The notes below the pieces were generated by a model. The model did no database searches. It was not told the origin of the DNA and worked only from the letters and a program-made list of their open reading frames with translations. Of a stretch of DNA of 64,000 nucleotides, positions 58,189-64,000 are shown piece after piece; the first letter of the stretch is position 1; each line of letters starts with the position of its first letter. The stretch lies in the NCBI RefSeq assembly GCF_000455325.1, contig NZ_HG322954.1, positions 98,137 through 162,136 on the forward strand, given 5' to 3'. Source of the stretch: Mycolicibacterium septicum DSM 44393 (GTDB lineage Bacteria; Actinomycetota; Actinomycetes; Mycobacteriales; Mycobacteriaceae). A program made the position numbers and the translations under genes.

Positions 58189-59156
58189 CGGACGGTGTCT
58201 GCCACGTCTTTCGACATCGCGGCTAGCTCACGCGACCAACTGCCCCAGCCGTGATCGCCCGTTACTGGAAAGTCGAAGTGTCCGTTCCGGCCGCCGGCGG
58301 CGACGTACGCCGCGTAAAACGTTCGGTTGGTGCCCTGAGCGATCTCGGGGTAGCCGATCATTGCCGCGGGATCTGAAGCGGTCAGCGTCTGCGGGCTGTA
58401 GACCCACAGCCGAGTACCGCTGTTCGCCAGCAGTTGTGAGTGCGCGTTCGGCGAGTGATTCTTCCAACGCCCCAGCTGCGGCAGACCCCACATGTTGCGG
58501 ATGTCGACGCCACCGTACTGCATCAGCCCGGCGGTAATCGCCCCATCGACGCCCGTGCGCTCCGGCGCCAGATATCCCGACATCGCGCCCGCATAGCGAA
58601 ATCTGTCGGGCCGGAACGTGGCGGCCTCCATGGCGCCGGACGCCCCCTGCGAAGCGCCCACGATGGCGTGCCCGTTGGCAGCGGTCCCCTTGTTGGCGGC
58701 CAGCCAGTTCGGTAGCTCATCGCACAGGAACGTCTGCCACTGTCTGCTTCCGTCTTGCTCCCAGTCGGTGTACATGCTGTAGGCCCCGCCGGCCGGCGCG
58801 GCTACCGAAACACCCTTGCCGGCAAAGGCGTTGAATGCGCCCTCAGTCACCCAGTTACTGACGTCGGGCGCTGCGTTGAACGCGTCGAGGAGATACACGG
58901 TGTGCGGACCACCCGGCATGAACGCAACGGGAATGGTACGGCCCATCGCCTCTGACGGCACTTGCAGGTACTCCACCGTAGGCGGTGCCGCTTTGGCCTG
59001 ACCTGCTGTACACAGCGAGATCAGCAGAACGACGGTGAGCACCACACGCAGGGCAGTCAGCTCCCTTCGTCTCAGTGTCCGCTCGGAGAAGTCGCGGGAC
59101 AGCTGTCGCGCACGCGGTGGGTGTGCTTCGGTCGCGGCTCGCGTGATCGCCGTCAT
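58185..59156 (-). CDS. MPT51/antigen-85-like secreted esterase-fold protein
   Basis: 323 residues. A basic N-terminal stretch and a signal segment (about 37-56) precede the alpha/beta fold: VYLLDAFNAAPDVSNWVTEG, YSMYTDWEQDG, AIVGASQGASGAM, FDFPVTGDHGWGSW. It is closest to MPT51 (FbpD), but here the nucleophile position is Ser169 and a His (302) stands at the Ag85 histidine place; the acid (Glu271) is one residue off. MPT51 lacks these, so this version could be an active esterase or mycolyltransferase. ATGA overlap with the CAP gene puts it in the mce operon. Confidence 0.82.
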   Translation of the reverse strand: MTAITRAATEAHPPRARQLSRDFSERTLRRRELTALRVVLTVVLLISLCTAGQAKAAPPTVEYLQVPSEAMGRTIPVAFMPGGPHTVYLLDAFNAAPDVSNWVTEGAFNAFAGKGVSVAAPAGGAYSMYTDWEQDGSRQWQTFLCDELPNWLAANKGTAANGHAIVGASQGASGAMEAATFRPDRFRYAGAMSGYLAPERTGVDGAITAGLMQYGGVDIRNMWGLPQLGRWKNHSPNAHSQLLANSGTRLWVYSPQTLTASDPAAMIGYPEIAQGTNRTFYAAYVAAGGRNGHFDFPVTGDHGWGSWSRELAAMSKDVADTVR

Positions 59157-59656
59157 TCACTGCCTCCCGCAGGAGCAGGCCGGCCGTAGACCGCCACGAC
59201 GACCGTTCGATCGAGACTGTTCTCCGACCAGACACCGATCTGCGTATTGGCGCAGTCGGACATGATGGCCTTCGCGACGGGGTCGTAGTACCACCGGTTG
59301 AGGATTTCGATTCCGCTGATAGCGAGCGCGGGATTGATAGCGACGGTCTCGGCTACCACACCCGCGTATCCGGCGTTCCGCGCGCGCTCCGCGACGGAGG
59401 AACCATCCGAGCCGATGTCGCCGTCCAGGGCCCGGTTGTTGAGGACGTCGACCGCGTGCCACTGCGCCGCCAACTGCAATTGGGGGTTGATCATGGCGCC
59501 ATCGCTGCAGCCAGCCTGCTTCTGAATGGTGTAGACGTTGGCTGCAACGCTGTTGTTGAGGCGGCGATTGTCCGCCCAAGCTGGCGGTGCAAGCAGAATC
59601 GCGGACATCGCCGTTAAGACGGCCGCCGATGTCACGACGTGCGCTGCGTTTCTCAT
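59153..59656 (-). CDS. Secreted CAP-domain protein
   Basis: 167 residues: signal peptide to about 28 (LTAMSAILLAPPAWA), then a CAP/SCP-like core (NNSVAANVYTIQKQAGC, LQLAAQWHAVDVLNN, SDGSSVAERARNAGYAG, SDCANTQIGVWSENSLDRTVVVAVYGRP). Two cysteines may pair. Mycobacteria encode several; function unknown. Part of the mce-linked operon. Confidence 0.75.
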   Translation of the reverse strand: MRNAAHVVTSAAVLTAMSAILLAPPAWADNRRLNNSVAANVYTIQKQAGCSDGAMINPQLQLAAQWHAVDVLNNRALDGDIGSDGSSVAERARNAGYAGVVAETVAINPALAISGIEILNRWYYDPVAKAIMSDCANTQIGVWSENSLDRTVVVAVYGRPAPAGGSE

Positions 59657-59660
59657 ATCA

Positions 59661-60350
59661 TCACTTCGGCTCGAAACCGGAGATCAACCAGCGATCCCCC
59701 GACTTGTCCAGCGTCACTTCGACGGCGGATGCGGTTTCCGACGGCGCGTCGTTACCGATGACGACGCTTTGATTGACGAACACCAGCACGACTGCATGCG
59801 AGGCACTCGCGGACGTGGTCGACACTGCGGGCACGGTGGCGGTTGCCGAGATTCGCTTCTGTTCGGCTCCGGGGATGACGACGTCGTTGGTGAGCGACGT
59901 GTAGGCGTCGCGGAAATCTCCGGTGAGAAGATCGCGCGCGGCGGTGAGCTTCGCCTTTGCGTTGTCAGGATTGTACGACAGCAGTTCCACGGTTGCGTCC
60001 CGTGCCGCCTGCATAGAGGACTGTGCTGCGGCCTGTGAAACCCGCGCCGCCCGGTCGTAGTAGGAGAGAAGCCCGGCCGCACTGCCGAGGACGAGCATGA
60101 GAGCGGGCAACAGGCCGAACGCCACCAACCTGCTGAGTCCTCGCGAACGCCGCCGACCTGCGTTCGCGCCCTCCGGTGAGTCCGAAGCCGACGCGGCCGG
60201 ATCCTCGTCACCATGGTCATCTGCTTGCTCTTCCACCTCGTCGTGAGCCGGCGCCGAGTCGTCTGCTAAATCACGTTCGGTGCCATCGGCAACATCGTCG
60301 GTACCAGACGGGTCGAACACGTCGGCGGATCTACCGCCCCGCCGGATCAC
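59661..60350 (-). CDS. Mce-associated membrane protein
   Basis: 229 residues: an acidic N-terminus, one membrane segment (LVAFGLLPALMLVLGSAAGLLS), then an extracytoplasmic domain with SSMQAARDATVELLSYNPDNAKAKLTAARDLLTGDF and the DRWLISGFEPK end typical of Mam proteins. Stabilises or assists Mce complexes. Overlaps the upstream Mam gene by 4 bases. Confidence 0.85.
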   Translation of the reverse strand: MIRRGGRSADVFDPSGTDDVADGTERDLADDSAPAHDEVEEQADDHGDEDPAASASDSPEGANAGRRRSRGLSRLVAFGLLPALMLVLGSAAGLLSYYDRAARVSQAAAQSSMQAARDATVELLSYNPDNAKAKLTAARDLLTGDFRDAYTSLTNDVVIPGAEQKRISATATVPAVSTTSASASHAVVLVFVNQSVVIGNDAPSETASAVEVTLDKSGDRWLISGFEPK

Positions 60351-61000
60351 GGGACGAACTCCACATTCGACACCTTCACATCGTCACCCACTTTCTGCAC
60401 GGCGATGCGCATCCGCCACGCCCGCGGATTCGATTCCGGCGCACCCCCACTCGAGGTGCGAACACTCACGGCGACCATCACCTGCGCATCGTCGTTGGTC
60501 ACCGATTCCAATCCCGACGCCGTCACCGTCCCGGTGGTGACGGACTGCGACTTCTTGATGAGGTCGACGAACGGTTGTGATCGCTGGGCGAACTCGTCGT
60601 GAAAGGTGCCGGTCGCGGCACCCAGAATGCGTTGGACGTCGGCGTCCGCCTGCCGCCAGTCGATGGTCGTCAAATCGATCGCGCCCTGTCGGGCAGTCTG
60701 CTCGAACACGGCGCGCTGACCGGACGTGCGGTCGTGTCGATTCACCTGGAACGCGAGCCAGCCGACGAGGACGCCGAGCGTGACCACTAGTACGATTCCG
60801 ACGCTGATGGCGACCCGGTGTACGCGCAGCGCGGCGCCGTCGTCATCGGTTGAGGCTGGGATCGGCTCCGCGTCGTCACCAGGCGACACCTCGCCGTGGT
60901 AGTCCGACGCCGCCTGATCGTCGCCGTCGGTTCCGTCCTCTTCGGACAGCGGCGATGTTCGTTCTTCCTTCGTTCGGGCGAACACGCTGTCTCCCTTCAT
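60347..61000 (-). CDS. Mce-associated membrane protein
   Basis: 217 residues: acidic start, membrane segment (VAISVGIVLVVTLGVLVGWLAF), then AVFEQTARQGAIDLTTIDWRQADADVQRILGAATGTFHDEFAQRSQPF and a WRMRIAVQKVGDDVKVSNVEFVP end. Same family as the next gene. ATG 61000 overlaps mceF. Confidence 0.85.
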   Translation of the reverse strand: MKGDSVFARTKEERTSPLSEEDGTDGDDQAASDYHGEVSPGDDAEPIPASTDDDGAALRVHRVAISVGIVLVVTLGVLVGWLAFQVNRHDRTSGQRAVFEQTARQGAIDLTTIDWRQADADVQRILGAATGTFHDEFAQRSQPFVDLIKKSQSVTTGTVTASGLESVTNDDAQVMVAVSVRTSSGGAPESNPRAWRMRIAVQKVGDDVKVSNVEFVP

Positions 61001-62439
61001 CGTTTCGGTGGCAGCAGAAGGTCCTGCCAGGTGCGGTGTTGATTGGCGCCCTGCGCGAGATCGGCCTGCACGTAGGTCCTCCCGTCTGGACCGATGTACG
61101 CACCGGTCGCGGGGTCGTACTCGGCGAACGCCACCGGAGGAGCCGAAGGCGGCGGGGGTGTAGCGGTTCCCACCGGCTGCAATGGGACAGGCTGGCCCGA
61201 GTACGTCGCGTTCGCATCGCCCTTCCAGATGTACCCGTCGTTGAGCGGTACGTAATTCTCATCGCTCTCGCACATGGCGGCCGTGGGAGCGCGTTTGCCC
61301 GGCTTCGTCTCGCACGGGATGTTGCGGGCCCCGCGCACGTTGAACGGTGAGTCCTGCGGCACACGGCAGAACAGGTTGCCCGGTCGCGGCGGGTAGTCGA
61401 CATCGGTCCCCACCCGTTGCTGCTGCGGAGGCAGGTAACCGGTGGTGCAGGCGGGGGGCAGGTTCAGGTTCAGATTGAAGCTGAGGTAACCGCCGCTGTA
61501 GGGCTGCCTCGTGTTCCTGTTAGCGGTTCCCGCACCCTGCAGCAGCGATATGCCCTGTGGGAGGAGGACGAGAATCTGCTCTAGATTCGGCCGATAGGCG
61601 ATACCTACCTGGTCAAGACTCATGAGGTTGGACAGCAGGATGGGTAGCGAAGGCTGCAGTCTGTCGAAAAGGGCTCGCGTCTCGTCAGCGGCCTCGGGTC
61701 CCTTCGCCAGGATGTTGGATACCGCAGGATCCTGTGCCTTCAGTTCCGAGGTCACCGTGGCAAGGTTCGCCGCCCAGGCCTGGATGGAATCGGAGGTGTT
61801 CGTCTGGGAGTCCAACACCGGTTGCGACAGGTCAGCCAATGTCGTCAGCGCGTCGAGGTTCTTTCTCGCGTCGATCGCGAGGTTGGTCGTGCCGGCCACC
61901 AGTCGGGACAGTTCGGAGCCGAGGCCGCCGACCGCCGTATACCCCTCGTCGATCACCGTTTTCAGGTTGTCGTGCGGGATCGCCGCGATCCCGCGGTTGG
62001 TGGCTTCGAGAAGCGCGTTGATATCGGGGGGGACCGTCGTTCGGCTGAGTGGGATGGTGTCGCCGTTCTTCAGCGCGGGCCCGTCCGCACTACGAGGCCG
62101 CAGCGCCACGAACTGCTCACCCACTGCCGTCTGGCTGTGGACTTCGGCGTCGAGATCGGCGGGAATGTCCATTCCCGATGTCAGCGACAGCGTTGCCTGC
62201 ACTCCGGAGTTCGTCAGGTCGATGCTCTCCACTCGCCCGACCTCCGTCCCTCGGTAGGTGACGTTTCCGTTGGCGTACAGACCCGCGGCATCGGGAAGCT
62301 CAAGGGTGACTCGGTAGTGACCGATGCCGAACAGGTAGTTCGGTAACCCCATGTAGTGGAACGCCATGATCGACACGGCAGCGAGGGTTCCGGCGGTGAA
62401 AATCGACATCTGCACGATCACGCGTTTCGGCAAGTGCAC
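60997..62439 (-). CDS. mceF: MceF
   Basis: 480 residues from GTG 62439. Membrane anchor at the N-terminus, MlaD-like domain (YRVTLELPDAAGLYANGNVTYRGTEVGRV, VHSQTAVGEQFVALRP), long coiled helix, then the MceF-type end with NLNLNLPPACTTGYLPPQQQ and proline-rich tail. Part of a lipid-import hexamer. One base separates it from mceE; ATGA joins it to the Mam gene. Confidence 0.93.
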   Translation of the reverse strand: MHLPKRVIVQMSIFTAGTLAAVSIMAFHYMGLPNYLFGIGHYRVTLELPDAAGLYANGNVTYRGTEVGRVESIDLTNSGVQATLSLTSGMDIPADLDAEVHSQTAVGEQFVALRPRSADGPALKNGDTIPLSRTTVPPDINALLEATNRGIAAIPHDNLKTVIDEGYTAVGGLGSELSRLVAGTTNLAIDARKNLDALTTLADLSQPVLDSQTNTSDSIQAWAANLATVTSELKAQDPAVSNILAKGPEAADETRALFDRLQPSLPILLSNLMSLDQVGIAYRPNLEQILVLLPQGISLLQGAGTANRNTRQPYSGGYLSFNLNLNLPPACTTGYLPPQQQRVGTDVDYPPRPGNLFCRVPQDSPFNVRGARNIPCETKPGKRAPTAAMCESDENYVPLNDGYIWKGDANATYSGQPVPLQPVGTATPPPPSAPPVAFAEYDPATGAYIGPDGRTYVQADLAQGANQHRTWQDLLLPPKR

Positions 62440-62440
62440 G

Positions 62441-63580
62441 CTAGGGCCCCTGATTGAACTGGTAGGGCACCACCAGCGGGTTCGCTGCGGTGTACGGGCT
62501 GGGGAGCTGACCGATGGTCCGGCCCCACTGCAGTTCGAGCTCTGTCAAATCGCCCTCGAATCGGGTGCCGGTGAACAGTGACGAGTCGATGCGACTGAGC
62601 GTGAGATCGATGACGGCGGTCAAGTTGGCGTAGTCGCCGCGAATCCACTTGGCCATGGTGCTCTTCGGGAAGGGGTACGTCGGCAAGACGTCCAGCCCAC
62701 GCGTGAGCGCTGGTCCGGCATCGGCAAGGGATTTCAGCACGGGTCCGACGTCCTTCAGTTCCTGTACCAGCACGTCCTTCGTCTGGTTCACCGAATCGGC
62801 GGCCAGGGCGGAGAACTGTCCGAGTTGCACAATCGCGTCAGCGATCGCGTCGCGCTCCTTCGCCAGCACGGCCAACGCGTTCGGGATGGTTTCAAGAGCC
62901 TTGTCCACCACCGGCTTCTGAGCGGCGATCTGACCGACGAGGTTGTTGAGGCTGTCCGCCGCAGCGAGAATGTCGTCTTTCTGGTCGTCGAGGTAACCTA
63001 CGTATTCGTCGATTTGCTCCAGCAGGCTGCGCAGATCGTCGGCGCGGCCGTCGAAGGCGACACTGAGCGCCTCGGTGATGTCCTGGATCTGCCCGACACC
63101 GCCGCCGTTGAGCACCATCGAGATCGCCGCCAGCGTCTGCTCCGTGCTCGGATAACTGCCCGCGGCGTTCAGGGGAATGAGCGAGCCCTCGTGAAGCCTA
63201 CCTTCCGCAGGCGCATCACTCGGTGGCGCCAGCTCGATGTGAAGAGAGCCGAAGAGACTGGTCTGCCCGAGCTTGACGGTGGCGTTCGCCGGTAGATCGA
63301 CGTCTCCGTCGAGGGTCATCGTCAGCAGGGCGTGCCAGCCCTGCATCTCGACCTTGGTCACGTTGCCGACCATGACGTCGCCGACGCGCACGCGCGAATT
63401 GGGTTGCAGATTGGTGACGTTGGGCATCTGCGCCTGCACGGTGAACGCGCCGGGTCCACTGCCTGCCGTGCCGGGCAACGGCAGGCTGTTCAGGCCGCGC
63501 CAATCACATCCGGTCAGCCCGGCGATGACGGCCAGCGACGCCACGGCGGCCACCCACCTGAGCGGCGATCGACTTCTCAT
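62441..63580 (-). CDS. mceE: MceE lipoprotein
   Basis: 379 residues from ATG 63580. Lipobox LAVIAGLTGC (Cys25) gives a lipoprotein; MlaD-like domain FTVQAQMPNVTNLQPNSRVRVGDVMVGNV, then long helix and LELQWGRTIGQLPSPYTAANPLVVPY. MceE (LprK-type) is the lipid-anchored member of the set. ATGA overlap with mceD. Confidence 0.93.
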   Translation of the reverse strand: MRSRSPLRWVAAVASLAVIAGLTGCDWRGLNSLPLPGTAGSGPGAFTVQAQMPNVTNLQPNSRVRVGDVMVGNVTKVEMQGWHALLTMTLDGDVDLPANATVKLGQTSLFGSLHIELAPPSDAPAEGRLHEGSLIPLNAAGSYPSTEQTLAAISMVLNGGGVGQIQDITEALSVAFDGRADDLRSLLEQIDEYVGYLDDQKDDILAAADSLNNLVGQIAAQKPVVDKALETIPNALAVLAKERDAIADAIVQLGQFSALAADSVNQTKDVLVQELKDVGPVLKSLADAGPALTRGLDVLPTYPFPKSTMAKWIRGDYANLTAVIDLTLSRIDSSLFTGTRFEGDLTELELQWGRTIGQLPSPYTAANPLVVPYQFNQGP

Positions 63581-64000
63581 CTCATACCTCCGGACGGGAC
63601 CATCAGTCCGGTGAGTCCGTCGTCGGGATTCGTCGGGGCAGCCTGCGTGTTGGGCAGCGGAGCTTCCGCCGGGAGTGGCACCGGCGGCAACACGGCGGGA
63701 GGTGCCGCGGCAGGGGCGGGTTGCGGCGGAATGTAATCGGGCCTCATCCAGTCCTCGCTGTAGGTGAGCTCGTTGGGCCGGGCCGTGGCGCCGACCACCG
63801 GATTCAGACCGATTGGCGGAAAGTTGTACTGGCGGTTCTTGATGATCGGCGCCAAGTACTGGACACACAGTTTCGCGGACTGTTCGGCGTTCATCCGCGA
63901 CGCGGCCTGTATCGCTCCGCACAGGAAGCTGATCGGATTCTGAACGTTGTTGACCGACAACGCACCCGTCAAAGTGGCCTGAGCAGGCTGATAGATGTTG
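63577..64000 (-). CDS. mceD: MceD, C-terminal part; 5' end outside window
   Basis: The frame is open to base 64000. The visible end (NVQNPISFLCGAIQAASRMNAEQSAKLCVQYLAPIIKNRQYNFPPIGLNP, then a Pro-rich tail) is the MceD C-terminus. Earlier mceA-C genes and the transporter YrbE genes would lie beyond the window. Confidence 0.88.
   Translation of the reverse strand, partial: NIYQPAQATLTGALSVNNVQNPISFLCGAIQAASRMNAEQSAKLCVQYLAPIIKNRQYNFPPIGLNPVVGATARPNELTYSEDWMRPDYIPPQPAPAAAPPAVLPPVPLPAEAPLPNTQAAPTNPDDGLTGLMVPSGGMR

Overview
The window is high-GC actinobacterial DNA. Mce proteins, an Mkl-type ATPase, an MPT51/antigen-85-like protein, DUF732 and CAP secreted proteins and WhiB point to Mycobacteriales, most likely a rapid-growing Mycobacterium (Mycolicibacterium) or a relative such as Gordonia or Rhodococcus. 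No rRNA, tRNA or CRISPR array was recognised. Gene overlaps of the ATGA/GTGA type are common, and several genes are broken by small indels.

1-19.1 kb is the backbone of a conjugative plasmid or integrative element. It starts with the end of an NlpC/P60 peptidase and an HTH regulator facing an HNH-WhiB fusion across a repeat-rich promoter. A tightly packed rightward run follows: winged-helix proteins, a DUF4326-ASCH protein, a cupin, an alpha/beta hydrolase, two orphan DNA methyltransferases (one frameshifted), a stand-alone NusA-like KH protein, zinc-ribbon proteins, a DUF1173 protein and a very large methyltransferase-SNF2 helicase of the DarB-like kind. The helicase shares its N-terminal region with a second reading frame.

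19.1-27.1 kb is accessory: a gene behind a possible LexA box; a vWA / PP2C phosphatase / transmembrane kinase triad of the TerY-P type; an unrecognised 522-residue protein beside a membrane protein; and a RelBE-like toxin-antitoxin pair.

27.1-38.1 kb carries a three-gene tyrosine-recombinase module (recombinase, small HTH, zinc-finger recombinase-like protein), then an arsenic cluster (arsR, arsI, arsR, acr3, two arsenate reductases, a GNAT protein), a cation diffusion facilitator with its ArsR/SmtB sensor, and a VapBC-like pair. At 38.5 kb a truncated, diverged second copy of the recombinase start and its upstream palindrome appears. IS21-family remnants and an IS30-family element follow at 39.1-41.7 kb. 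A broken DUF732 gene and a tyrosine integrase / repressor / excisionase module (42.3-44.5 kb) seem to close the mobile region.

44.5-64 kb looks chromosomal: a luciferase-like oxidoreductase, TetR regulators, a frameshifted MFS exporter and a PaaI-type thioesterase; a complete dszA-dszB-dszC set for dibenzothiophene desulfurisation (4S pathway) in which dszA and dszB carry single-base frameshifts; a PucR-type regulator; and the 3' part of an mce operon (mceD end, mceE, mceF, two Mce-associated proteins, a CAP protein, an MPT51-like protein) next to mkl and several TetR genes. Whether the indels are true decay or sequencing errors decides whether this strain could desulfurise dibenzothiophene.
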